DNA from: Saccharothrix australiensis
GTDB taxonomy: Bacteria; Actinomycetota; Actinomycetes; Mycobacteriales; Pseudonocardiaceae
Direction: 5' to 3'
DNA: 64,000 nucleotides
Assembly: GCF_003634935.1 (NCBI RefSeq)
Contig: NZ_RBXO01000001.1
Location: 3,683,501 to 3,747,500 of the forward strand
Part shown: piece by piece, positions 7,814-15,130 of the stretch
How positions within the stretch are numbered: the first letter of the stretch is position 1
Layout: every line of letters begins with the position of its first letter
Notes under the pieces: generated by a model
What the model saw: the letters and a program-made list of their open reading frames with translations, nothing else
What the model was told of the DNA's origin: nothing
Databases searched by the model: none
Position numbers and translations under genes: made by a program

Positions 7814-8755
7814 TCAACGGCCCGGCTGGGCGATCCCGGCACCACGCGGACGCGCCTCCGCCTCGCCGGCGCTGCGGTCCGGTTGCCCCCGGTCCCACCA
7901 GGCGGTGTCCTGCGGCACCTCGCGAGCGAGCAGTTCGAGCGCGTGGTGGGAGGGTGATCCGGCCGGGGCGGTGAAGACGATCAGGGTCTGCTCGGGTGAG
8001 CCGGTGACGTCGAGCGACTGCTGCGTCAGCGTCACCGGCCCGACCAGCGGGTGCCGCAGCTCGTAGGCGGCGGCGTCGCAGGCGCGGATGCGGTGGTCGG
8101 CCCAGATCGCGGCGAACTCGGGGCTCCGCACGGACAGCTCGCCGATCAGCGCGGCCAGCGGCGCGTCGTCCGGGTGGCGGCCGACCGCGAGGCGCAGGTG
8201 GGCGACCAGGGCGCGGGCCTTGCGCGGCCAGTCCGCGTACAGCTCGCGGACGTGCGGGTCGAGGAAGACCAGCCGGGCCGTGTTGGGCCGGTCCGCGGCG
8301 CGGTCCGGGCTCGTCGGGTCGAGGTGGCCCGCGAGCAGGGCGTGGCCGAGCGGGTTCCACGCGAGGACGTCGGTGCGCCTGCCCTGCACGAGGGCGGGCA
8401 CCCCGCCCATGAGCCGGAGCAGTTCGCGGGTGGCCGCGGTGACCTTCTCCGGTCTGGGGCGGGTCGCCCGGCGGGGCTTCTCCTCGGCGAGGCGGCGGAG
8501 GTGGTCGCGCTCGTTCGGGTCGAGGCGCAGCGCGGTGGCGATGGCGTCCAGCACGGCGGGCGACGCGCCGCGCGACTGCCCCTGCTCCAGGCGCGTGTAG
8601 TAGGACGCGCTGACGCCCGCGAGCAGGGCCAGTTCCTCGCGCCGCAGCCCCGGCACCCGGCGGCGCGGGCCCCGCGCGGCCAGCCCGACGTCCGCCGGCC
8701 GCACCTGCGCCCGGCGCGCTCGGAGGAATTCGCCGAGCCGTCCTGGACCACCCAT
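7814..8755 (-). CDS. HTH regulator with MmyB-type ligand-binding domain
   Basis: 313 aa, starting at MGGPGRLGEFLRARR. Residues about 5-85 form an XRE-like helix-turn-helix (RRVPGLRREELALLAGVSASYYTRLEQGQ, the usual signature). Residues about 105-275 match the MmyB ligand-binding domain, a PAS-like fold (VLAWNPLGHALLAG, HVRELYADWPRKARALVAHLR, IWADHRIR, HPLVGPVTL, QTLIVFTAPAGSPSHHALELLA). These regulators usually control an adjacent divergent oxidoreductase or exporter. Here the divergent neighbour is the MFS gene at 8861, and a CCCTG-C-CAGGG palindrome lies between them. The C-terminal tail after ALELLA is proline/arginine-rich and may be disordered. Confidence 0.88.
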   Translation of the reverse strand: MGGPGRLGEFLRARRAQVRPADVGLAARGPRRRVPGLRREELALLAGVSASYYTRLEQGQSRGASPAVLDAIATALRLDPNERDHLRRLAEEKPRRATRPRPEKVTAATRELLRLMGGVPALVQGRRTDVLAWNPLGHALLAGHLDPTSPDRAADRPNTARLVFLDPHVRELYADWPRKARALVAHLRLAVGRHPDDAPLAALIGELSVRSPEFAAIWADHRIRACDAAAYELRHPLVGPVTLTQQSLDVTGSPEQTLIVFTAPAGSPSHHALELLAREVPQDTAWWDRGQPDRSAGEAEARPRGAGIAQPGR

Positions 8756-8792
8756 GCCGTCGAGTATGTGGGGACGCCGGGTGGCCCAGCCA

Positions 8793-8808
8793 CACCCTGC
8801 CAGGGGTG
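8793..8808. promoter_or_regulatory. candidate operator of the HTH-MmyB regulator
   Basis: CACCCTGCCAGGGGTG contains the perfect interrupted palindrome CCCTG-C-CAGGG, centred in the 105-bp divergent region between the regulator and the MFS exporter. This is the expected position for a shared operator. Confidence 0.5.
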
Positions 8809-8860
8809 GGATGACGCCGGGCTGGTGGCGGTGCCGGACCGGTCGGCAGGGTCGGGAGCC

Positions 8861-10264
8861 ATGCGACGGGTGGTGCGGGAGCGGGGCAGCCGGAAGTGGT
8901 GGGCGCTGACCGGGGTCGGCATCGTCAGCTTCCTCGGGTGCGTGGACCTGACGATCGTCAGCACGGCCGCCCCGGAGATCGGGAGGGACCTGCGGACGAC
9001 GGTGGCGCAGACGCAGTTGGTCGTCAACGTCTTCGTGGTCGCGCTGTCGGCGTTCATGGTGGCGGCGGGCCGGCTGGCCGACGTCTTCGGCCGCCGCAAG
9101 GTGTTCCAGCTCGGCACCGCGCTGTTCGGGCTGGCGTCGCTCGGCGCGGGCTGCGCGACGGACTTCCGGCTCCTGGTGCTCTTCCGGTTCCTCCAGGGCG
9201 CGGCGTGCGCGGTGCTCTACACGAGTTCCAGCACGATCGTGTCCGACGCGTTCCCGGCGGCCCGGCGGGGGAAGGCGATCGGCACGCTGTTCGCGGTCAA
9301 CGGTTTCGGCCTGGCGGTGGGTCCGGTGCTCGGCGGGGTGCTGGTCGGGGCGCTGGACTGGCACTGGATCTTCCTCGTCAACGTGCCGGCGGTCCTGTCG
9401 GCCCTGGGCATCTGCGCGTTCAGCGTGACCGAGTCGCGCGGTGCCGCCGTCCGGCCGGACTGGCCGGGGGTGGCGCTGCTCGCCGTCGGCGTCTCGGGGC
9501 TGGTGTTCGGCCTGACGTTCAACGACACCTTCGGCTGGGGCTCCTGGCAGGTGTGCGGCGCGCTGGCCGTCGGGGCGGTGGCGCTGGTGGCGTTCGTGCT
9601 CGTCGACCGGGCGGCGGAGCACCCGCTGATCCCGTTCGGGCTGTTCGGCGACCGGCTGTTCCTCGGCGCGGTGGTCGCGGAGTCCGCGCTCGGCTTCTTC
9701 TACACCACCGCGCTGTTCCTCATGCCGCTGTACCTGGGTGTCGTGCGCCACCACGACGACACGGCGGTCGGCCTGCTGATGCTGCCCGCCACGGCCACCG
9801 TCGCGGTGCTCTCACCGGTGGTGGGCCGCGTGGTGGACCGGGTCGGCCCGCTTCCGGTGCTGTCGTTCGGGTTCGCCGCGTTCGCGGTGTCGGCGTTCTG
9901 CCAGTCCCGGTTGGACGCAGGCAGCGGGATCGGCGTGGTCGTCCTCGCGTTCGTCCTCATGGGAGTGGGGTGGGCCACCGTGCTCGGGCCGGCGGCGGTC
10001 GCGGCGCTGTCCTCGGCTCCGCCCCGGCTGTCCGGGCTGGCGGTCGGCGCGAGTTGGACGTTCCACAACTTCGGCGGCGCGGTCGGGCTCGCGGCGGGGA
10101 TGTCGGTGTTCCGGGCGTTCGGCGGCGAGACGCGGTTCGAGGCCGGTCACCACGCGGCGATGCTGCTGCTCGTCGGCAGCTCGGTGGCCGCGCTCGCCGT
10201 GATCGTCGCTGTGGGACGCGGCGCGTTCGGGCGCTGGAACGGGGTGCGGCCAGTCGGTGGCTGA
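8861..10264 (+). CDS. MFS drug-type exporter (DHA2 family, 14-TM)
   Basis: 467 aa from ATG 8861. About 14 hydrophobic helices, beginning WALTGVGIVSFLGCVDLTIVSTAAPEIGRDL. Motif A is seen in loop 2-3 (GRLADVFGRRKVF, about residues 70-82) and the motif C region in helix 5 (LAVGPVLGGVLVGALDWHWIFLVNVP). The LTIV motif D1 in helix 1 (VDLTIVSTAAP) is typical of DHA2 proton antiporters. Expected to sit in the cytoplasmic membrane and export an organic compound; the substrate is unknown. Divergent from the MmyB-type regulator, which probably controls it. No lasso-type ABC exporter exists nearby, but there is no sequence evidence that this MFS protein serves the lasso locus. Confidence 0.85.
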   Translation: MRRVVRERGSRKWWALTGVGIVSFLGCVDLTIVSTAAPEIGRDLRTTVAQTQLVVNVFVVALSAFMVAAGRLADVFGRRKVFQLGTALFGLASLGAGCATDFRLLVLFRFLQGAACAVLYTSSSTIVSDAFPAARRGKAIGTLFAVNGFGLAVGPVLGGVLVGALDWHWIFLVNVPAVLSALGICAFSVTESRGAAVRPDWPGVALLAVGVSGLVFGLTFNDTFGWGSWQVCGALAVGAVALVAFVLVDRAAEHPLIPFGLFGDRLFLGAVVAESALGFFYTTALFLMPLYLGVVRHHDDTAVGLLMLPATATVAVLSPVVGRVVDRVGPLPVLSFGFAAFAVSAFCQSRLDAGSGIGVVVLAFVLMGVGWATVLGPAAVAALSSAPPRLSGLAVGASWTFHNFGGAVGLAAGMSVFRAFGGETRFEAGHHAAMLLLVGSSVAALAVIVAVGRGAFGRWNGVRPVGG

Positions 10265-10437
10265 GGACGTCCGGGCGGCGGGAGTGGTTGCGGGGAGCCG
10301 AATCCAACGGTCCGCACCCGGTGCGTCGGACCGCGGACGCGACCCCGGCATCACCTGCTCGCGGCGGTACGGGCACCCTTGTCACCGGCCCTGTCGTCCC
10401 CACGCGGGTCCGCACGCCCACCACCGAGGACGGACAC

Positions 10438-11304
10438 ATGACGCTGCCCTACGAGCCCGACGACGACCAGGCCGCCGACCGCTACATCAACGCCGCGCTG
10501 CGCGGCCGCGACGCCGAGGCGTGGCGGCTGCTGGCCGCCGACACCCACGTCGAGCAGACCGACCGGGTGATCCGGGCGATGCTCGACCGGATCGCGGTGG
10601 CGCGCGCGCACCGCACGGCCGAGCGCGCGACCGCGCGTGCGCGGGTGTCGGCAGGCGAGATCACCGAGGCCGAGTACCGGCGCGAGGCGGCCGAGGAAGC
10701 CGCACGGGCCACGAAGACCGCGCACTTCGAGACGTTGCTGCGCGAGCACCACCGGCTGATCGCGCAGGCCGCGCGCCGCCTGCGCGGCGACGACGTGCGC
10801 GACGAGCTGGCGGACCTGGTGCTCGCCCTGGGCACCGCCATCGACGCCCACCGGTCGGCCGTGCTCGCCGCCGGCGTCGAGCCCAGCGCGGCCGACCGGG
10901 CGTTGTGGGAGCGGTTGAGCGCGCTGGAGGTGCCCGGCACGCCCGGTGGCGCGGGGCGCACGTCGGTGGAGGAGCTGGTCGGGCGCCACGCGACGCGGCA
11001 GGACGACTTCGGGCGCGTGCTGGCCGGGATCATCCTGGACGTGGCGGGTGATGCGGCGTCGGTGTCGCGTGCCGCGTTGCTGCCCGCGTGGAAGAGGGCG
11101 GTCGCGCCGGTCCTGGCGTCCGGGGAGAGGGCGGAGTTCGCGGCCAAGGGCAAGGGCTCGTTGGTGACGGAGAAGCTGCGCAAGGCGTTGGGGCACTTGG
11201 AGCGGAAGGGACTGGTCAGGCGTTCGGAGTCGCCCGACGGGCAGCGACTGGACGTACTCGACCGGCCGGGTCTGGTGGAGCTGGCCGGCGGGCGGGAGCC
11301 GTGA
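10438..11304 (+). CDS. unrecognised cytoplasmic helical protein
   Basis: 288 aa from ATG 10438 with GAGGAC upstream. I do not recognise it. It is mostly charged helices. Residues about 45-125 look coiled-coil-like (RIAVARAHRTAERATARARVSAGEITEAEYRREAAEEAARAT). The C-terminal 60 residues (KGKGSLVTEKLRKALGHLERKGLVRRSESPDGQRLDVLDRPGL) have the look of a winged helix: a helix, a recognition helix, then a beta wing. It could be a DNA-binding protein, but this is pattern-based. It stands alone between the MFS gene and the lasso locus and ends at a strong bidirectional terminator. Confidence 0.65.
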   Translation: MTLPYEPDDDQAADRYINAALRGRDAEAWRLLAADTHVEQTDRVIRAMLDRIAVARAHRTAERATARARVSAGEITEAEYRREAAEEAARATKTAHFETLLREHHRLIAQAARRLRGDDVRDELADLVLALGTAIDAHRSAVLAAGVEPSAADRALWERLSALEVPGTPGGAGRTSVEELVGRHATRQDDFGRVLAGIILDVAGDAASVSRAALLPAWKRAVAPVLASGERAEFAAKGKGSLVTEKLRKALGHLERKGLVRRSESPDGQRLDVLDRPGLVELAGGREP

Positions 11305-11314
11305 CGGGTGCGCC

Positions 11315-11357
11315 GCACCGGCCTCGGCCCGTCCGGTGACGCCGCCGAGGCCGGTGC
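11315..11357. terminator. bidirectional terminator hairpin
   Basis: A perfect 14-bp stem (GCACCGGCCTCGGC / GCCGAGGCCGGTGC, arms 11315-11328 and 11344-11357) lies between the convergent genes ending at 11304 (plus) and 11410 (minus, lasso B). Confidence 0.75.
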
Positions 11358-11409
11358 CGACCGGTGGAGCGCGCCGCGGCGCTGTGCGCGCCCGTGGTGC
11401 GGTGCGCGG

Positions 11410-12114
11410 TCACGTCCTGGTCAGGAAGCCGGCGTCGAGCAGTCGGTCGGTCATCGCCAGGATGTCGCGGTGTGCCAGGGCCGGGTCGATGTCGTAGTGG
11501 GCGGCGTAGTGCTCGGCGGCGTCGTCGGGGGTCTGTCCGGAGAGGAGCCTGCGCAGGGTGTCGACCCCGGTGTGGTTGAGCTGCCAGTAGTCGCCGGTGC
11601 GCTGGTTGAGCAGGACGGCGCCGTCGTCGGTCTCCGCGCTGAGCGCGTCGTGGTGCAGCCGCAGTATCCCGGCGGTGCGCTCGCGGCAGGTGCTGCCCGG
11701 CGTCGGCGGGCCGACGGTGATCAGCGGGACGTAGTAGCCGTCGGGCAGCGGTTCGTCGATCATCCGGCCTTCGGCCTCCACCCAGGCGTGCGCGCCGAAC
11801 GGCGTCGTGCGCGCACCCAGGCGCCAGGTGGGCCACGTGCCCCGCGCACGGCACAGCAACGCCGTCGCGATCGACCGTTGCAGGCATCCGTTGACGGCGC
11901 AGCGGAGGCTGCTCGCGACGACCGCCTCGCGGGCGGCGGACGCCTGCGCGGCCGTCGCCGCGCGGGCACCGCGACTGGCCAGCGCCAGCACCGCGCGCAA
12001 CACCTTCGGCGGCAGGCGGGTGAGCGGCGCGGCGACCGCGACGGCCGCCAGGGCCGACAGCCGGGTGCGCGGGGCGAGCCGCACCCGCTCGGGTGGGGCG
12101 TAGGGCGTGCTCAT
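11410..12114 (-). CDS. lasso peptide B protein, B2 protease fused to PqqD-like B1 (reversed order)
   Basis: 234 aa. The N-terminal half is the transglutaminase-like cysteine protease (B2) that removes the leader peptide: Cys77 in NGCLQRSIATALLCRARG, His109 in FGAHAWVE, and Asp120 in GRMIDEP make the expected triad. The C-terminal half (about 150-234: DGAVLLNQRTGDYWQLNHTG, then a helix pair ending DRLLDAGFL) is a PqqD-like leader-recognition domain (B1/RRE). Actinobacterial lasso loci usually have separate B1 and B2 genes, and proteobacterial fusions put B1 first; here B2 comes first. It starts 16 nt after the cyclase stop with GGGAGG upstream, so A-C-B forms one minus-strand unit. The protein should bind the YxxP leader element and cut before the core glycine. 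Confidence 0.88.
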   Translation of the reverse strand: MSTPYAPPERVRLAPRTRLSALAAVAVAAPLTRLPPKVLRAVLALASRGARAATAAQASAAREAVVASSLRCAVNGCLQRSIATALLCRARGTWPTWRLGARTTPFGAHAWVEAEGRMIDEPLPDGYYVPLITVGPPTPGSTCRERTAGILRLHHDALSAETDDGAVLLNQRTGDYWQLNHTGVDTLRRLLSGQTPDDAAEHYAAHYDIDPALAHRDILAMTDRLLDAGFLTRT

Positions 12115-12130
12115 CTCGGACCTCCCTCGG

Positions 12131-14011
12131 TCAACCCACCGGGAACCGGGTGTCGGTGGGCGGTGGGCCGGTCGGCACCGGGTCCGCGGGCCGGACGGCG
12201 CGGGTTTCGCGCACCCACATCTCGCAGCCGAGCGTCATCTCCAGGTTCGGCGACACGTCGTCGAGCGCGGTGCCCTGTTGGGCGTACAGGCCGGCGCGCA
12301 ACGCGTCGACGTCGATCAGCCCGCGTGCGGCGAGCGCCGAGTCCGCGAACAGGTCGAGCAGGTCGGGGATGTGGCGGTGCTGGGCGCGGAGGACCAGTTC
12401 CTCGTAGTCGCCCTTGGTGCGCCGGTCGAGGACGGCGGCCGGCACGCGGCCGCGCATCGCCTCCGCCAGCAGGGGCTTGTAGCGCCAGGGGTCGTTCCGC
12501 TCGTGCGGTCGGACCGCCAGCGCGGCCTCCACGACCCGGTCGTCCAGGAAGGGCAGGTCGAGGCGCAGCCCCTCGGCGGCGTGGTCGCGTACCACCTGCC
12601 GCAGCACCGGTCCGGCGGAACGCAGGCAGCTCAGCGTTTCGTGCCGACCGCGGTCGCCCGCCGCCGGCACGGCTTCGGCGGCGACCTCGCGCAGCACCCG
12701 GCGCGCCGTGCCCACCGCGTCGGCGGTGGCCCACGGCGAACGGCTCAACGGGTCGGCCCAGCCCAGGCGCGGGTTGTCCGGCGGCGGTGGCGGGCCGGTG
12801 AGGGAGTCGGCACTGTCGCGCCACCACGAGCGCACGTCGCGGTGGTCCAGGAGCGCGCGCAGGGTGGGCAGCAGCGGCCACCGGCCCAGCGCGAGGTGCA
12901 CGCGCAGGTGCTTCAGCGCCGTCAGCGGCCGACGCCGGATCAGGGTGTGCAGGTAGGCGGCGCCGCCGGTGAACAACTCGTCGGCGCCGTGCCCGGCCAG
13001 GTGCAGGGTGGCGCCGTGCCCGACGAGCCACCGCACCTGGAACCGGGTGCCGTTCAGACCCCGGACGAAGGCGTGCGGCGCTTCGGTGTCGGGCAGCGAG
13101 TACGGCGGCGCGAACACCGGCGGACCGTCGTCGTCCAGCAGTTCGAGGTGCTCGGCCCGGTCCAGCGCTCGCGCCGCTTCCGCCGCGTAGCGCGGGTCGT
13201 CGTTGGTCGCGCCGCCCTCGGTCCGGCGGAAGGTGAGCAGGTCGGGCGTGTGCTCGGCGGCGAGGAAGCACAGCGAGGTGGAGTCCATCCCGCCGGAGAG
13301 GTCGGCGGACAGCCGCCCGTGCGCCGGCCTCCGCCACGCCACGGCCTCCCGCAACGCCTCGCGCACCCGTCGGGCGCCGACGCGCAGCGGGAGGACCGGG
13401 TCCGGCGGCGTCCACCAGCGGACGGTGCCCGCGCGGTCGGGCGCGAGGTCGAGGTAGCGGTCCGGCGGGACCCGGTGCACCCCGCGCCACCAAGCGCGCT
13501 CGCTCAGCGGCGGCACCAGCGGCCCGCACGCGACGTGCACCGCGAGCAGGTCCTCGTCCGGCTCGGCACCGATCATCGCGGCCAGCGCGTCCGCCCGGTC
13601 GCTCGCGACGGTCACGCCGTCCAGGCGGGCGGTGAACACCGGCCGCGAACCCGTGGCGGTGCCCTGGAAGCGGACGCGCCCGGCGACCGAGGCCACCAGG
13701 TGCGCGCTGCCCGGCAACGTCCGGGCCAAGGCGTCCAGGTCGGCCGGTCGACCCACCCGGCGCGCCGCCTCGGCCAGGCGGGCGGAGTCGACCGGGCAGC
13801 GCCCGAACGCGGCGATCCGCACGTCGCCCGCACCGCCCACCACCAGCTCGTCCGCCGCCCACCGCCCGACCAGCCACGGCCGCCCGGACGGGTGCGCGAC
13901 CACCTGGGGCGCGCGGTGCGGCACCCGTCGGCTCGCGCGCTCCCCGCCCGGTGAGTCCGGCAGGACGACGAGGCTGTCGGTCAGCCCGTACATGAACGAC
14001 CTCGCTGTCAT
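12131..14011 (-). CDS. lasso cyclase (asparagine synthetase-like C protein)
   Basis: 626 aa. The C-terminal two thirds carry the ATP-pyrophosphatase loop LSADLSGGMDSTSLCFLA (SGGxDS near residue 240) and the AGHGADELFTG motif of asparagine synthetase B/lasso cyclases. The N-terminal glutaminase-like domain lacks the catalytic Cys2, as in lasso cyclases and beta-lactam synthetases. It adenylates the side chain of Asp9 of the precursor core and closes the ring with Gly1. The start ATG 14011 (MTARSFMYGL) is preferred over 13993 because GGGAG lies 8-9 nt upstream; that site is buried in the intergenic hairpin at 14014-14048. It lies between the precursor gene and the B gene. Confidence 0.92.
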   Translation of the reverse strand: MTARSFMYGLTDSLVVLPDSPGGERASRRVPHRAPQVVAHPSGRPWLVGRWAADELVVGGAGDVRIAAFGRCPVDSARLAEAARRVGRPADLDALARTLPGSAHLVASVAGRVRFQGTATGSRPVFTARLDGVTVASDRADALAAMIGAEPDEDLLAVHVACGPLVPPLSERAWWRGVHRVPPDRYLDLAPDRAGTVRWWTPPDPVLPLRVGARRVREALREAVAWRRPAHGRLSADLSGGMDSTSLCFLAAEHTPDLLTFRRTEGGATNDDPRYAAEAARALDRAEHLELLDDDGPPVFAPPYSLPDTEAPHAFVRGLNGTRFQVRWLVGHGATLHLAGHGADELFTGGAAYLHTLIRRRPLTALKHLRVHLALGRWPLLPTLRALLDHRDVRSWWRDSADSLTGPPPPPDNPRLGWADPLSRSPWATADAVGTARRVLREVAAEAVPAAGDRGRHETLSCLRSAGPVLRQVVRDHAAEGLRLDLPFLDDRVVEAALAVRPHERNDPWRYKPLLAEAMRGRVPAAVLDRRTKGDYEELVLRAQHRHIPDLLDLFADSALAARGLIDVDALRAGLYAQQGTALDDVSPNLEMTLGCEMWVRETRAVRPADPVPTGPPPTDTRFPVG

Positions 14012-14013
14012 CG

Positions 14014-14048
14014 ACCGCACTCCCGGCGGGATGCGCCGGGAGTGCGGT
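14014..14048 (-). promoter_or_regulatory. RBS-masking hairpin between precursor and cyclase genes
   Basis: A perfect 15-bp stem (ACCGCACTCCCGGCG / CGCCGGGAGTGCGGT) with a 5-nt loop sits between the lasso precursor stop (14109) and the cyclase ATG (14011). On the minus strand its 3' arm contains the GGGAG ribosome binding site of the cyclase and ends 2 nt before the ATG. It can act as a partial terminator or translational brake, giving more precursor than enzyme. Confidence 0.8.
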
Positions 14049-14108
14049 GTCGTCACACGTATGACCCGTCGTGCGACGGGCAAGGGACTTGGGGGCGGCC
14101 GTTGCTCG

Positions 14109-14237
14109 TCAACGTGGCCGGTAACCCTCGCGGCCGTTGTCCCGCTTACCCTTCTTGTACGCGCCGAAGGTGTCGCGGGCGAACTGGCCCGCCTTGGCCG
14201 CCACGGGCGGCACGTAGCGCTCAGGTCGTGTTTCCAC
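14109..14237 (-). CDS. lasso peptide precursor (A peptide)
   Basis: 42 aa starting at GTG 14237, with GGGAG six to seven bases upstream; a longer 69-aa frame from 14318 lacks such a site. The leader of 24 residues carries the recognition motif YVPPVAAKAGQFARDT (Tyr8, Pro11, Gly17, Phe19; the YxxPxLxxxGxFxxxT form) and the conserved Thr at position -2 of the core. The predicted core is GAYKKGKRDNGREGYRPR (18 residues). Gly1 and Asp9 are spaced for a nine-residue macrolactam ring, there are no cysteines, so it would be a class II lasso peptide. The core has seven Arg/Lys against two acids, one consumed by the ring. I do not recognise this core. Encoded just upstream of the cyclase and B genes. 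Confidence 0.9.
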   Translation of the reverse strand: METRPERYVPPVAAKAGQFARDTFGAYKKGKRDNGREGYRPR

Positions 14238-14258
14238 GCTGGTCTCCCTGCTGGATCG

Positions 14259-14277
14259 GATGGTCCGGCCGACCATC
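14259..14277 (-). promoter_or_regulatory. palindrome in the leader of the lasso precursor gene
   Basis: GATGGTC-CGGCC-GACCATC: 7-bp perfect arms with a 5-nt spacer, 22 nt upstream of the precursor GTG. It could be an operator or a leader hairpin; no regulator gene is linked to the locus except the TetR gene at 14549, whose own operator is different. Confidence 0.45.
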
Positions 14278-14510
14278 GCCTGCGCCTCCACGATGGGGCG
14301 GACCCCGGTGCGCGGCAACGCTCCTGCCGACGACCACCCGTCCGACTACCCGACCGGGCGAGCAGCGCCTCGGACGAACCCGTTCCGTGTGAGGTCGCCC
14401 CGGGACCGGCGAACCGGGCGAGCCGCGCCGCCTCATCGTCCGGTCCGGACGATGTCGCGCCGCCTGTCGGGGCTCGTGCCGGCCGGGACTCGGCGATACC
14501 GGTGCCCGTG

Positions 14511-14533
14511 GTGTACGGTACGGTTTCGTACAC
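14511..14533. promoter_or_regulatory. TetR-type operator
   Basis: A 23-bp near-palindrome with perfect outer arms GTGTACG and CGTACAC and a partly symmetric centre lies 15 nt before the TetR start. Its position over the promoter fits autoregulation of the TetR-monooxygenase pair. Confidence 0.65.
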
Positions 14534-14548
14534 TACGGAGCGAGGTCG

Positions 14549-15109
14549 ATGATGAGGGGCGAGGCGCGCGAGCGGGCCATCCTCGACGCCACCACGGACC
14601 TGGTGGGCGAGGTCGGCTACCAGGCGCTGACCGTCGACGCGGTGGCCGCGCGGGCACGCGCCAGCAAGGCCACGATCTACCGCCGCTGGCGCAACAAGGC
14701 GGAGCTGGTGAAGGCGGCGCTGGACGCCTACGACGCCGGCTTCAACCTGGTCATCCCCGACACCGGTGAGCTGCGCGGCGACCTCGTCGCGGTGCTGGCA
14801 GCCCTGCGGGACAAGGCGACCGACCGCTACCTCGCCCTGCTCAACGCGCTGATCAGCGCCGCCAGGTACGACCCGGCGCTGGCCGCCGCGCTGCACGAGC
14901 ACCAGGAGGACGACGAGCTGTCGCCCTTCACGGCCTGCCTGCGGCGCGCGGTCGCCCGCGGCGAGGCGCCCGCCGACGTCGACACCACGCTGGTGCACGA
15001 CGTCGCCGAGGCGCTCATCCTGCGGCAGCTCACCATCGACCGGCCGTTCGACGACGCGTTCATCGAGCGGGTCGTCGACCGCGTGCTGCTGCCGCTGATC
15101 AACTCCTGA
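14549..15109 (+). CDS. TetR/AcrR-family repressor
   Basis: 186 aa, with ATGATG start behind GGAGCGAGG. The N-terminal helix-turn-helix spans about residues 8-55 (RERAILDATTDLVGEVGYQALTVDAVAARARASKATIYRRWRNKAELV), followed by a helical ligand domain with LLNALISAARYDPALAAALHEH and DVAEALILRQLTIDRPFDDAFIERVVDRVL, typical of the TetR C-terminal class that regulates exporters or oxygenases. It is followed after 21 nt by an FAD monooxygenase gene, the likely target together with itself through the palindrome at 14511-14533. The inducer is unknown. Confidence 0.9.
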   Translation: MMRGEARERAILDATTDLVGEVGYQALTVDAVAARARASKATIYRRWRNKAELVKAALDAYDAGFNLVIPDTGELRGDLVAVLAALRDKATDRYLALLNALISAARYDPALAAALHEHQEDDELSPFTACLRRAVARGEAPADVDTTLVHDVAEALILRQLTIDRPFDDAFIERVVDRVLLPLINS

Positions 15110-15130
15110 ACGGATGGGGGAACACCGGGG

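Noticed and set aside
8861-10264. MFS transporter as the lasso peptide exporter
   Set aside because: Lasso peptides are usually exported by ABC proteins; this gene is on the other strand, has its own divergent regulator and is separated from the locus by an unrelated gene and a terminator.
14238-14318. Longer start for the lasso precursor (69 aa)
   Set aside because: No ribosome binding site, and the extra 27 residues do not resemble lasso leaders; GTG 14237 has GGGAG at the right distance.
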